Below, in pieces: positions 29,075 through 37,783 of a stretch of DNA of 64,000 bases. A program made the position numbers and the translations under genes. Source of the DNA: JAYFNU01 sp964460755 (GTDB lineage: Bacteria > Bacillota > Clostridia > Oscillospirales > Ruminococcaceae); contig CAYWQL010000007.1 in the NCBI GenBank assembly GCA_964460755.1, forward strand, positions 14,264 to 78,263, given 5' to 3'. The notes beneath the pieces were generated by a model, which saw only the letters and a program-made list of their open reading frames with translations, was not told the DNA's origin and did no database searches. Numbering within the stretch: the stretch's first letter is position 1; each line of letters starts with the position of its first letter.

Positions 29075-30054
29075 TCTATTCCCTCTATTCCGTCGATTAT
29101 TTTCAGTATCTCCGCGTCGTTCTCAAAGCTGTGTCGGCGAACGGCTTTTCCTTTTAGTGCGTCAAAAAATGCCGAAAGCTCGTCGACATAGGCGTTTTCG
29201 ATTATGTTTTCAGCGTAGCGGCTGTCCTTTGTCACGCTTTCGTAGGTGTCAATCGCCCTGTCCTCTTTTTTGTCGTAATCGTAGACCGAAAGACCCTTGG
29301 GCGTTCCGTTCCATTTCAAATACAAATTCTCGCCGATGACCTCAAGGTCGGTCACCGCTTTTCTTGAAACGACGTTCACGTCGAACTGTCCCACCGTTCC
29401 GCCCTCGTGATAAAGGGTGACGAAAAAGCTGTCGGGGTAATCAATTTTTAAGGAGGTCTGCTTCATAGGCACCGCCTCGGCCTTAACGATTTTTCCAAAC
29501 GACGAAACAAGCCACGGAAGCTGTATGGCAAAAATCTCGCGGCAGCCGTTCGTCCTCTTGTCGCCGACGAAAAAGTCCTTGTAATTCTCCCACGGATGCC
29601 AATCGGGGAGATACTGTCCGACATGGTAGCGATAGCAAAGCGCGCCGCTTGTCTGCTTTACTGTTTTTTCAATAAACTGGGTTTCCCTGCGATAGAGCGG
29701 GGTCGATGAAAGAAAGAGAACGACCCCCTTCTCCTTCGCGGTGCTTTGATTCTTTTCATATCCGTCGGTAACGAGATTTATTTCGGTAAACACGTTGAGC
29801 GAATAGGATAAAAGCTCCTCGATAATCGCGGAATGCGAAAGGGGGCTTGTGCAGACGAAAGCCGTTTCGGGCTTAAACTCGGCGACCGCCTCCTTTATGG
29901 ACGAAAAACAGGGCAGCGAGAAAAGCTCGTTCGCCTGTGTTCTTCTTTGCTCGTTCGAATCCACGCCGCAAAGCTCAACCCCTTCAAAAAAGCCCTTCAT
30001 AAGGCGTATGCGGCGTTTGCCCATAGAACCAAGTCCAACAACAAGTCCTCTCAT
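29071..30054 (-). CDS. Gfo/Idh/MocA family protein with degenerate catalytic motifs
   Basis: 327 residues with a Rossmann start LVVGLGSMGKRRIRLM similar to that of its neighbour. The EKP position reads TEIN (Glu91-Ile92-Asn93), so the usual catalytic lysine is missing. The GGGxxxDxxxH block, intact in the neighbour, appears here as TNGCREIFAIQLPWL. It overlaps neuC by one base and the next gene by four, so it is made together with them. Either it uses another mechanism or it is a non-catalytic partner of the adjacent paralogue. Not a pseudogene: the frame is complete. Confidence 0.82.
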   Translation of the reverse strand: MRGLVVGLGSMGKRRIRLMKGFFEGVELCGVDSNEQRRTQANELFSLPCFSSIKEAVAEFKPETAFVCTSPLSHSAIIEELLSYSLNVFTEINLVTDGYEKNQSTAKEKGVVLFLSSTPLYRRETQFIEKTVKQTSGALCYRYHVGQYLPDWHPWENYKDFFVGDKRTNGCREIFAIQLPWLVSSFGKIVKAEAVPMKQTSLKIDYPDSFFVTLYHEGGTVGQFDVNVVSRKAVTDLEVIGENLYLKWNGTPKGLSVYDYDKKEDRAIDTYESVTKDSRYAENIIENAYVDELSAFFDALKGKAVRRHSFENDAEILKIIDGIEGIE

Positions 30055-31223
30055 TATTTCACCTCAAAATCAATATCGTAAAAAGTCTTTTTTGTCGAAA
30101 GAGTCGGAAGCTTTTCCTTGATTGTTTCAACAATAACCTTGCTTGCGCCGCCACGCCCGTAGGGACTTGTCATATTCTCTATGCTCGCCCTAAACTCGTC
30201 CGACGTCGCTTTTCTTATCGCGGCTTTTATCGACTCCTTGTCGGCCGCGCAGTTTATGTTATTGTCCCCCATTATCCGCCCCGTCTGGCGCTCACCGATA
30301 TTGACGGCAGGCTTCTTTAACGTCGGGCTTTCGACAATCGCGCTCGACGAATTTCCCACGACGGCGCGGCAGTAGCGCATAACCGAAAGGTAGCGAACGA
30401 CGCCAAGACTGCTTACCAGCTTCACCCGGTCGTTCTTCTCGCAAAACCTCTTTATCTCGTCATTGATTTCCGCGCCGCCCTCGTCGGCGTTCGCGGCGGT
30501 GAAAAGACAGGGTATTTTAAGCTCGTCAATCGCCGCAAGCAGGGCTCGAACACCCTCGCGCGGGCTTCCGCCGCCGAGGGTTTCGGGGTGATAGGTAGCA
30601 AGAATAAAATCCTCGCTCATACTGAAGCCGATATCCCTCGACAGGTCGTCCTTGGGAATAACGGGAAGGGTAGTTATATTTTCCGCGCCGAGCGAGCCGG
30701 CAAAAAAAACTCTTTCGGGCTGTTCGCCAAGCTGAATAATTCGCTTGCGGTAGCTTTCGGTTGCGGCGAAATGAAGGGCGCTCATTTTAGTGATACAGTG
30801 GCGGAAGAACTCGTCCTTCGCGCCTTCGGTCGTTTCGCCGCCGCTTATGTGCGCTATCGGAATATCGCACATCGCCGCCGCCGTCGCCGCCGCGAAGATT
30901 TCATATCGGTCGCCCAAGACGACGACCATATCGGGGCGGTTTTCGCTGAAGTAACGCGAAAAGTCGCGAAGGGCGTTAGCCGTCGCTTCGGTCGCGCGCG
31001 TGTTTTCGCCGTCGGTTAAAATATCTATTTTTTTATCAATCGGTACGCCCGATTTTTCGATTTCCTTTATTGTGTCGCCAAGGCTTGGCAAAAGATGCGC
31101 GCCCGTCACGATAAGCGAAAGCTTAAGGTCCTTGTCCTCGTTTATTCTTTTTATCACAGGAAGAAGAAGCCCAAATTCCGCCCTCGTTCCCGTAACGACC
31201 GCAACCGTCGGAAGCTTTGTCAT
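30054..31223 (-). CDS. neuC: Hydrolysing UDP-sugar 2-epimerase, NeuC/LegG type
   Basis: 389 residues. VVTGTRAEFGLLLPVI is the NeuC opening, VVVLGDRYEIFAAATAAAMC and IAHISGGETTEGAKDEFFRH follow as in sialic acid epimerases, and VVGNSSSAIVESPTLKKPAVNIGERQTGR is the nucleotide-binding C-terminal block (read in part). The enzyme removes UDP or an equivalent nucleotide while epimerising C2, giving ManNAc or the 2,4-diacetamido legionaminate precursor. It heads the minus-strand glycan operon behind a clear promoter. LegG is favoured because legB and legC face it. Confidence 0.93.
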   Translation of the reverse strand: MTKLPTVAVVTGTRAEFGLLLPVIKRINEDKDLKLSLIVTGAHLLPSLGDTIKEIEKSGVPIDKKIDILTDGENTRATEATANALRDFSRYFSENRPDMVVVLGDRYEIFAAATAAAMCDIPIAHISGGETTEGAKDEFFRHCITKMSALHFAATESYRKRIIQLGEQPERVFFAGSLGAENITTLPVIPKDDLSRDIGFSMSEDFILATYHPETLGGGSPREGVRALLAAIDELKIPCLFTAANADEGGAEINDEIKRFCEKNDRVKLVSSLGVVRYLSVMRYCRAVVGNSSSAIVESPTLKKPAVNIGERQTGRIMGDNNINCAADKESIKAAIRKATSDEFRASIENMTSPYGRGGASKVIVETIKEKLPTLSTKKTFYDIDFEVK

Positions 31224-31276
31224 AACGCCAACTCCGTTTTCCGTTTATTTGTCTTAGAACACAAATTTTCAGTTTA

Positions 31277-31305
31277 ATAATACCACTAATGAAGCGGCGG
31301 CTCAA
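31277..31305 (-). promoter_or_regulatory. Promoter of the neuC operon
   Basis: On minus, TTGAGC (31300-31305) and TATTAT (31277-31282) with a 17-base spacer. The transcription start would be near 31270, about 47 bases before the ATG. Confidence 0.65.
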
Positions 31306-31343
31306 TCTTTTTATTGTAATTTAAACGCGATTATATTATTATA

Positions 31344-31360
31344 AAGTGTACACTTATAAT
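31344..31360 (+). promoter_or_regulatory. Palindromic operator-like site and -10 upstream of legB
   Basis: A perfect 12-bp palindrome AAGTGTACACTT (31344-31355) touches TATAAT at 31355-31360, 17 bases before the legB ATG at 31378. The -35 is not obvious (TTATAT region near 31331). A repressor binding there would block the plus operon. Confidence 0.5.
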
Positions 31361-31377
31361 TAAATGAGGTGTTTTTT

Positions 31378-32361
31378 ATGAATGAAACGGTATTGGTAAC
31401 AGGGGCGGACGGCTTTATCGGAAGCCATCTTACCGAGGAACTTGTCAAGTCCGGCAAGAAGGTAAGAGCGTTTTGTTACTATAATTCTTTTAACTCTTGG
31501 GGCTGGCTCGACAGCCTGCCCGACAACATTAAAAACGAAATCGACGTGTTTTGCGGCGACATTCGCGACCCTAACGGGGTTCGCGAGGCAATGAAGGATA
31601 TCGACACGGTGTTTCACCTCGCGGCGCTTATCGCCATACCCTTCAGCTATCATTCGCCCGACAGCTATGTCGACACAAATATAAAGGGAACCCTCAACGT
31701 GCTTCAGGCGGCGAACGCCCTTTCCACCCGCCGCGTGCTCGTGACGTCGACAAGCGAGGTCTACGGAACGGCGCTTTACGTTCCTATTGACGAAAAGCAC
31801 CCGTTTCAGGGGCAGTCCCCCTACTCCGCGACGAAAATCGGCGCCGACCGAATAGCCGAAAGCTTTTTCAGAAGCTTCAAAACCCCGGTAACCATCGTTC
31901 GTCCCTTCAACACCTATGGGCCGCGTCAATCGGCGCGCGCCGTTATTCCAACGATTATTTCCCAGCTTCTTGACGGCAAAACCGAAATAAAGCTCGGCTC
32001 GCTGACCCCGACACGCGACTTTAACTACGTCAAGGACACCGCCCACGGCTTTATGGCTCTTGCCGGCTGCGAAAAGGCTGTCGGCGAGGAGGTCAATATC
32101 GCGACGGGGATTGAAATTTCTATCGGGGAGCTTGCAAGCGAGCTTATTGCGCAGATTAACCCGAACGCGAAAATTGTCTGTGACGAGCAGCGCCTTCGCC
32201 CCGAAAAGAGCGAGGTCAACCGCCTTCTCGGCGACAATACGAAAATTAAATCCCTAACCGACTGGTCGCCCGAATACGACCTTTCGCGCGGGCTTGCCGA
32301 AACTATAGCTTGGATAAAAAACAATATGTCAAATTACAAGACGGGCATATACAACATCTGA
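31378..32361 (+). CDS. legB: NAD-dependent sugar nucleotide 4,6-dehydratase, LegB type
   Basis: 327 residues of an extended SDR: NAD-binding VTGADGFIGSHL at the start, HLAALIAIPFSYHSPDSYVD in the centre, catalytic TSTSEVYG and SPYSATKIGADR (Tyr and Lys of YxxxK), then RPFNTYGPRQSARAVIPTI. The SYHSPDSYVDTN block is typical of the LegB/4,6-dehydratase family of legionaminic clusters. The reaction makes a 4-keto-6-deoxy intermediate from a nucleotide-linked GlcNAc. ATG 31378 has GAGGTG 6 bases upstream. It heads the five-gene plus operon. Confidence 0.9.
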   Translation: MNETVLVTGADGFIGSHLTEELVKSGKKVRAFCYYNSFNSWGWLDSLPDNIKNEIDVFCGDIRDPNGVREAMKDIDTVFHLAALIAIPFSYHSPDSYVDTNIKGTLNVLQAANALSTRRVLVTSTSEVYGTALYVPIDEKHPFQGQSPYSATKIGADRIAESFFRSFKTPVTIVRPFNTYGPRQSARAVIPTIISQLLDGKTEIKLGSLTPTRDFNYVKDTAHGFMALAGCEKAVGEEVNIATGIEISIGELASELIAQINPNAKIVCDEQRLRPEKSEVNRLLGDNTKIKSLTDWSPEYDLSRGLAETIAWIKNNMSNYKTGIYNI

Positions 32362-32376
32362 GGAGATGACTTTTAA

Positions 32377-33519
32377 ATGGCAAAGAAATATATTCCGCTT
32401 TCAATTCCGAACCTCAAGGGGAAGGAGCTTGAATATTTAACCGAGGCCGTAAAATCCGAATGGGTTTCTACCGCGGGTCCCTATATCGGCGAATTTGAAA
32501 AAGGTATCGCAGATTTTGTCGGAGCCTTTGAGGCGGTCGCCTGCCAAAGCGGCACAGCGGGGCTTCACCTTGCCCTTCTTGAATCGGGTATTGAGCGCGG
32601 AGATATCGTTATAACTCCCGACCTTACCTTTATCGCTACGACAAACCCGATACACTACGCGGGCGGCGAGCCCGTCTTTATGGACTGCGACGACACGCTG
32701 TGCATTGACCCCGCAAAGGTTCGTGAATACTGTGAAAAAGAGTGCGTTATGAAAAAGGGCGCTCTTTATGAAAAAAAGAGCAAAAAGCGGGTTCGCGCCC
32801 TGATGGTCGTTCACGTTTTCGGAAACCTTTGCGATATGGAACAGCTGATTGATATTGCCGAGCAGTTTAACCTTTTCCTTATCGAGGACGCTTGCGAAGC
32901 CCTTGGCTCGGTCTTTCTTGAAGGGCGCTATAAGGGCAGGCACGCGGGAACCATCGGCGAAATCGGCGTGTTTTCCTTTAACGGAAACAAGATAATGACG
33001 ACGGGCGGCGGCGGAATGATAATTGCCCGCGACAAAAAAAGGCTTGACCATATGCGTTATCTTTCCACCCAGTCAAAGAACGACGCCCTTCGCTTCGTCC
33101 ACGACGAGATCGGCTTTAACTATCGCTTAACCAACGTCCAAGCGGCGCTCGGAATTGCCCAGCTTGAGCAGATGGGAACCTTTCTTGAAACAAAAAAGCA
33201 CAATTTTGAGCTTTACAACAAATGCGGAATACCCCTTCTTCCCTTCAGAAGCGACATTAAGACCAACTATTGGTTTTATACCTTTGTTTCAAACGGGCAG
33301 CGCGACGAGCTTATCGCCGAGCTTGACAACCGCGGCATACAGACCCGCCCGATTTGGGAGCTGATGCATAACCTCAAGCCGTATAAAAACTGTCGCGCAT
33401 ACAAAATCGAGAAAGCTGTCTATTACCACGACAACGTCGTAAACCTTCCGTGCAGCACAAACCTCACCGACGCCGACGTAAAGCGGGTCGCGAAGGAAAT
33501 GAAGGACATCATAAAATAA
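32377..33519 (+). CDS. legC: DegT/DnrJ/EryC1 aminotransferase, LegC type
   Basis: 380 residues of PLP-dependent fold type I. VACQSGTAGLHLALLESGI binds the cofactor phosphate, VFGNLCDMEQLIDIAEQFNL and LIEDACEALGS hold the conserved Asp, and FSFNGNKIMTTGGGGM carries the Schiff-base lysine. The SIPNLKGKELEYLTEAVKSEWVS opening (read in part) is like LegC and PseC relatives. It aminates the 4-keto sugar made by LegB. It begins 15 bases after legB. The family is broad, so the specific step rests on the adjoining genes. Confidence 0.9.
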   Translation: MAKKYIPLSIPNLKGKELEYLTEAVKSEWVSTAGPYIGEFEKGIADFVGAFEAVACQSGTAGLHLALLESGIERGDIVITPDLTFIATTNPIHYAGGEPVFMDCDDTLCIDPAKVREYCEKECVMKKGALYEKKSKKRVRALMVVHVFGNLCDMEQLIDIAEQFNLFLIEDACEALGSVFLEGRYKGRHAGTIGEIGVFSFNGNKIMTTGGGGMIIARDKKRLDHMRYLSTQSKNDALRFVHDEIGFNYRLTNVQAALGIAQLEQMGTFLETKKHNFELYNKCGIPLLPFRSDIKTNYWFYTFVSNGQRDELIAELDNRGIQTRPIWELMHNLKPYKNCRAYKIEKAVYYHDNVVNLPCSTNLTDADVKRVAKEMKDIIK

Positions 33520-33540
33520 CTTTTCCGAAAGGCGAGTTAT

Positions 33541-34578
33541 ATGAACTACGAAGATTTTATAATTGAAAAAACGGCTACGGTCGCCGACGCTATGGAAAAG
33601 CTTCAGGCGAAGGGACAAAGGATTCTCTTTGTCGCTCCGAGCAACAGGCTTGAGGCTGTCGTAACCGACGGGGATATCCGCCGGTATATTTTGAGCAACC
33701 GCGACCTTAATGTCGGCGTTATGTGCGCCGCAAAGCCGAATCCCGTTTTCACGGCGGGATATCACGAGGAGCTCGCGAGAAATGTTGTCGAGGAAAAGGA
33801 CATAACCTGCTGCCCGATGGTGGACGAGGACGGGCTTATTCACGCGCTCGTTTTTCGCGACTTCACCGTACACCGCGAGCGCTCGGCGATTTCTCTTCCC
33901 GTTATCATTATGGCAGGCGGGCTTGGAACAAGGCTTAAGCCCTATACCGAAATTCTTCCGAAGCCGCTCATTCCCGTCGGAAGCATAACGATAACCGAGC
34001 ACATCTTAAACCGCTTTAAAAAGTTCGGCTGCGACGATTTCACCCTTGTCGTCAACCATAAAAAGAATCTTATTAAATCATATTTTTCCGAGGTCGATAT
34101 AAACGCGAAGCTAACCTTCGTCGACGAGGACAAGCCCCTTGGCACAGGCGGCGGATTAAGCTTTTTTGACGGGAAGCTTACGGGACCCGCCTTTGTCACC
34201 AACTGCGATTCTGTCATCGAGGCGGACTACACAAAAATACTCGAAAGCCACCTTGACACAAAAAGCGCGCTTACAATGGTCTGCGCGAAAAAGACGGTCA
34301 CTATCCCCTACGGCGTGGTAGAAACCGACGAGGAAGGCGCAATGTCGGGGCTTTCGGAAAAGCCAAGCTTCGAATACCTGACAAACACCGGGTTTTATAT
34401 CGTGTCGCCCGAATTTATAAGCCGTATTCCTAAAGACACCTTTACACCTATTACCGAAACGATTGAGCGATGTCGGGCGGACGGACTTCGCGTAAACGTA
34501 TATGTAATAGAAGAGGAGTGTTTTGTCGACATCGGACAGCTTGAGGACCTTAAAGCGGTCGAGGGAAAGCTTCGTTGA
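33541..34578 (+). CDS. ptmE: CBS-domain sugar nucleotidyltransferase, PtmE/LegE type
   Basis: 345 residues. The first 115 form a CBS pair (TVADAMEKLQAKGQRILFV and VTDGDIRRYIL, then VVEEKDITCCPMVDEDGL). The rest is an NTP-transferase domain with MAGGLGTRLKPYTEILPKPL and the metal-binding Asp in FVTNCDSVI. That order matches PtmE, which in Campylobacter makes GDP-glucosamine for the legionaminic pathway. The CBS part may sense adenine nucleotides. It begins 21 bases after legC. Which nucleotide is used here is not visible. Confidence 0.87.
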   Translation: MNYEDFIIEKTATVADAMEKLQAKGQRILFVAPSNRLEAVVTDGDIRRYILSNRDLNVGVMCAAKPNPVFTAGYHEELARNVVEEKDITCCPMVDEDGLIHALVFRDFTVHRERSAISLPVIIMAGGLGTRLKPYTEILPKPLIPVGSITITEHILNRFKKFGCDDFTLVVNHKKNLIKSYFSEVDINAKLTFVDEDKPLGTGGGLSFFDGKLTGPAFVTNCDSVIEADYTKILESHLDTKSALTMVCAKKTVTIPYGVVETDEEGAMSGLSEKPSFEYLTNTGFYIVSPEFISRIPKDTFTPITETIERCRADGLRVNVYVIEEECFVDIGQLEDLKAVEGKLR

Positions 34579-34596
34579 CAAAAGAAAAACAGACAA

Positions 34597-35535
34597 ATGA
34601 AAATATATAACGATATTACCGAGCTTATCGGCGGCACGCCGCTTATGAAGCTCACAAATTACAGCAAAGAAAAAAAGCTGGCTTCGCCTATTTTGGCAAA
34701 GCTTGAATACTTCAACCCTGCCGCGAGCGTAAAAGACCGCGCGGCGCTTTCGCTTATTGTCGACGGCGAAAAGCGCGGGCTTATAAAAAAAGACACCGTT
34801 ATAATCGAGCCCACAAGCGGAAACACGGGTATCGGACTTGCCGCCGTCGCCGCAACGAGGGGATATAAGGTAATACTCACTATGCCCGATACTATGAGCC
34901 TTGAACGGAGACTTCTTCTCGCGGCATACGGCGCCGAAATCGTTCTCACAAGCGGTAAGGACGGAATGAAGGGCGCGGTCGATAAGGCAAGGGAGCTTGC
35001 CGCTTCTTATGAAAGCGCGTACATTCCAAGCCAGTTCGACAACGACGCCAACCCCGACGCCCACCGTCACAGCACAGGCAAGGAGATTTTTGACGACACC
35101 GACGGCAAGGTCGACATCTTCGTCGCCTGCGTCGGAACGGGCGGAACGATAACGGGAACGGGAGAATACCTCAAATCAAAAAATCCGAACATAAAAATCA
35201 TCGCAGTCGAGCCCTCCGCCTCACCCCTTATTTCAAAGGGCGAGGCAGGTCCGCATAAAATACAGGGTATCGGAGCGAACTTTATTCCGAAAAACTATAA
35301 CGGAAAAATCATCGACGAGGTTATAACCGTTTCTAACGAGGACGCATATAAAACGACGCGGGAGCTTCCGCGGCTCGACGGCGTGCTCGTGGGTATCTCA
35401 AGCGGAGCGGCTGTCTTTGCGGCGAGCGAGCTTGCGGCGCGCCCCGAAAACAAGGGCAAAACGATAGTTGCCCTTCTTCCCGACACGGGTGAGAGATATC
35501 TTTCCACCCCCCTGCTCTTTAAGACGGAGGAATAG
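34597..35535 (+). CDS. cysK: Cysteine synthase A (O-acetylserine sulfhydrylase)
   Basis: 312 residues with TPLMKLTNY, NPAASVKDRAALSLI (PLP lysine in SVKDR), EPTSGNTGIGLAAVA (phosphate loop and substrate Asn-Thr) and VGTGGTITGTGEYLK, all standard for CysK. It makes cysteine from O-acetylserine and sulfide with PLP. It starts 18 bases after ptmE with a weak ribosome site, so it is translated from the glycan mRNA or from an unseen promoter. cysE follows at once, giving a complete serine-to-cysteine module. Confidence 0.96.
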   Translation: MKIYNDITELIGGTPLMKLTNYSKEKKLASPILAKLEYFNPAASVKDRAALSLIVDGEKRGLIKKDTVIIEPTSGNTGIGLAAVAATRGYKVILTMPDTMSLERRLLLAAYGAEIVLTSGKDGMKGAVDKARELAASYESAYIPSQFDNDANPDAHRHSTGKEIFDDTDGKVDIFVACVGTGGTITGTGEYLKSKNPNIKIIAVEPSASPLISKGEAGPHKIQGIGANFIPKNYNGKIIDEVITVSNEDAYKTTRELPRLDGVLVGISSGAAVFAASELAARPENKGKTIVALLPDTGERYLSTPLLFKTEE

Positions 35536-35540
35536 AAAAA

Positions 35541-36179
35541 ATGAAGCTTATCGACGACATAAGGGCTATTAAAAAAAGAGACCCTGCCTGCCGAAGCTAC
35601 TTCGAGGGTATCCTCCTTTATGCGGGCTTCCGCGCGATTTTCGACTATCGCGTAGCTCACTTTTTTTACAAAATTAAATTCTATTTTATCGCGCGGCTTA
35701 TCTCCCAGACCTCCCGCTTTTTTACGGGCATAGAAATTCACCCCGGAGCTAAAATCGGGCGCGGATTTTTTATCGACCACGGCGCGGCGGTCGTAATCGG
35801 CGAAACGACCGAAATCGGCGACAACTGCACAATATATCAAGCGGTTACCCTCGGCGGAACAGGCAAGGATACGGGAAAACGTCACCCGACCCTCGGCGAC
35901 GACGTGCTTATCGGCGCGGGCGCGAAGGTTTTGGGCCCCGTTAAAATCGGAAGCCATTCGAAGGTGGCGGCGGGCGCGGTCGTGCTCAGCGACATACCCG
36001 AGCACGCAACGGCTGTCGGTGTTCCCGCACGAGTCGTTAAAATCTGCAACGAACGGGTTTGCGAAACACTCGACCAGGTCAATATTCCCGACCCGATAGC
36101 TCAGGAAATATCGCGGCTTGAAAAGGAGCTTAGGCGAATGGAAAAAAGGGTTAGGGAGCTTGAGGGAGAAAAGAAATAG
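35541..36179 (+). CDS. cysE: Serine O-acetyltransferase
   Basis: 212 residues. The N-terminal helical part IRAIKKRDPACRSYFEGILL and ARLISQTSRFFTGIEIHPGA, then the left-handed beta-helix with IDHGAAVVIGETTEIGDN, VTLGGTGKDTGKRHPTLGDD and VPARVVK, are the standard CysE order, including catalytic His in DHG. It acetylates serine and pairs with CysK. A C-terminal coiled tail (ISRLEKELRRMEKRVRELEG) extends past the normal end. It closes the plus operon before the terminator at 36195. Confidence 0.96.
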   Translation: MKLIDDIRAIKKRDPACRSYFEGILLYAGFRAIFDYRVAHFFYKIKFYFIARLISQTSRFFTGIEIHPGAKIGRGFFIDHGAAVVIGETTEIGDNCTIYQAVTLGGTGKDTGKRHPTLGDDVLIGAGAKVLGPVKIGSHSKVAAGAVVLSDIPEHATAVGVPARVVKICNERVCETLDQVNIPDPIAQEISRLEKELRRMEKRVRELEGEKK

Positions 36180-36194
36180 TCAAAACATCAAGAA

Positions 36195-36222
36195 AAACGG
36201 ACGCACAGCTGTGCGTCCGTTT
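36195..36222. terminator. Bidirectional terminator between cysE and the uracil permease
   Basis: A 28-bp perfect palindrome (14-bp arms AAACGGACGCACAG and CTGTGCGTCCGTTT) with TTTGTTGTTTG after it on plus and A-rich sequence before it. It can stop both convergent genes. Confidence 0.85.
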
Positions 36223-36245
36223 GTTGTTTGTAAAAAGGTTTTGTG

Positions 36246-37733
36246 CTACTTCTTCGCCGCCGCTTTCTTTGCGGGAGCTTTCTTTGCCGCTGTCGCTTTC
36301 TTTGCGGGAGCTTTCTTCCCGGGGGCTTTTTCTTCTGACTTCTGCGCTTCCTCAATGGCTCTTTCGGAAACTGTTATCGAGGTGTCGGGGGCTTGTGTTT
36401 CGTCATATTCGTCCCTCTTGTTGGGAAGAATGGCATTGAGAACAATACCGAAGATAGCCGCGCAGGCAAGACCGCCGAACTCGAAGTTTGCGCTGCCGAT
36501 TGCGAACTTAATGGGGTAGGTCTGGAAGCCAAGACCGCTTACGAGAATAACCGCCGCGATAAGAAGGTTGCGGGATTTCGTGAGGTCAATTTTGTTTTCA
36601 ACCATATTGCGGACGCCGATAGCCGAAATCATTCCGTAAAGCACGAAGGAAACGCCTCCGACGATTGCCACGGGAATGGAGTTAACTATTCCGTCGAACA
36701 CGGGGGAAAGAGAAAGGATTATCGCGCCGACTGCCGCTATTCTGACGACCTTCGGGTCATAAACCTTTGAAAGGGTAAGAACACTTGTGTTTTCGCCGTA
36801 GGTCGTGTTGGCAGGGCCGCCGACCGCACCAGCGAGCATTGTCGCAAGACCGTCGCCGAGAAGAGTTCTGTGAAGACCGGGGTCTTCGGTGAAGTTCTTG
36901 CCCGTCGTTGCGCTGATGGCACTGATGTCGCCTATATGCTCCATCATTGTCGCGAGGGAAATGGGAACCATAATGAGAATTGCGCTTATGTCAAACTTCG
37001 GAAGCGCGAAGGGGGGAAGTCCGATAATCTTTTCGCCCGCAAGACCGCTGAAGTCAATCGCGCAGCCGTTTATGAAGCCGAGGAAGCCCTGTGCGTCGGC
37101 GGGGATAACCCACGCCTTAAGTCCTGAGCAGATAAGGCAGAACACATAAGGAACGAGAATACCCATAAGAATAGGTATAATCTTTATCATCTTTTTGCCC
37201 CAAATATTGCAAACCACAACCGTTGCGATAGCGATAATCGCGATAACCCAGTTTGTGCGGGCGTTGTTGACCGCCGTCGCCGCAAGGTTAAGTCCGATAA
37301 GGATTATAATCGGTCCGGTTACGACAGGGGGAATAAATCTTATTATCTTCTTTATTCCGACGAGCTTAATAAGTCCCGCCATAATCAGATATACCGCGCC
37401 CGCGCAAATTACGCCGCCGCCGGCGTACTGAAGCTTTTCCGCCATTTCCATTGTGGCGAACTTGCCGTCGGAAAACGCCGTTATCGCGCCGTAGCCCGCA
37501 AGGAACGCGAAGGACGAGCCAAGGAAGGCAGGAACCTTTCTCTTGGTTACAAGGTGAAAAATTAAGGTTCCAACACCTGCACAGATAAGTGTTACTTGAA
37601 CGCTTAAACCTGTGAGAATTGGAACCAAAACTGTCGCGCCGAACATCGCGAAAATGTGTTGTATGCCAAGAACAATGGTTTTACTCCAGCCAAGCTGCGA
37701 AGGAGCGTCATAGATGCCGTCTTTTTTTAACAT
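36246..37733 (-). CDS. uraA: NCS2 uracil/xanthine permease with Lys/Ala-rich C-terminal tail
   Basis: 495 residues from ATG 37733, which has an AGGA site; the ATG at 37772 lacks one. About 14 membrane helices follow DAPSQLGWSKTIVLGIQHIFAM, the UraA opening. GDISAISATTGKNF and VGGPANTTYGENT hold the nucleobase-binding segments. The final 30 or so residues are repeats of Ala-Pro-Ala-Lys-Lys and Ala-Ala-Lys-Lys, absent from typical permeases and resembling a histone-H1-type tail facing the cytoplasm. It imports uracil or xanthine. It does not adjoin the pyr genes. Confidence 0.93.
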   Translation of the reverse strand: MLKKDGIYDAPSQLGWSKTIVLGIQHIFAMFGATVLVPILTGLSVQVTLICAGVGTLIFHLVTKRKVPAFLGSSFAFLAGYGAITAFSDGKFATMEMAEKLQYAGGGVICAGAVYLIMAGLIKLVGIKKIIRFIPPVVTGPIIILIGLNLAATAVNNARTNWVIAIIAIATVVVCNIWGKKMIKIIPILMGILVPYVFCLICSGLKAWVIPADAQGFLGFINGCAIDFSGLAGEKIIGLPPFALPKFDISAILIMVPISLATMMEHIGDISAISATTGKNFTEDPGLHRTLLGDGLATMLAGAVGGPANTTYGENTSVLTLSKVYDPKVVRIAAVGAIILSLSPVFDGIVNSIPVAIVGGVSFVLYGMISAIGVRNMVENKIDLTKSRNLLIAAVILVSGLGFQTYPIKFAIGSANFEFGGLACAAIFGIVLNAILPNKRDEYDETQAPDTSITVSERAIEEAQKSEEKAPGKKAPAKKATAAKKAPAKKAAAKK

Positions 37734-37783
37734 AGTATTTCCTCTCTTTCCCTTTTTCGTTTGCACTATCACCTATAATAATG

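Noticed and set aside
34156..35070. A 304-codon open frame on the minus strand
   Set aside because: It is antisense to the well-conserved ptmE and cysK genes and translates to a low-complexity chain with no recognisable motif.
35541..36179. CysE considered as the missing LegH acetyltransferase
   Set aside because: It has the full CysE N-terminal helical region, the DHG catalytic segment and the GKRHPTLGDD coil, and lies directly after cysK.
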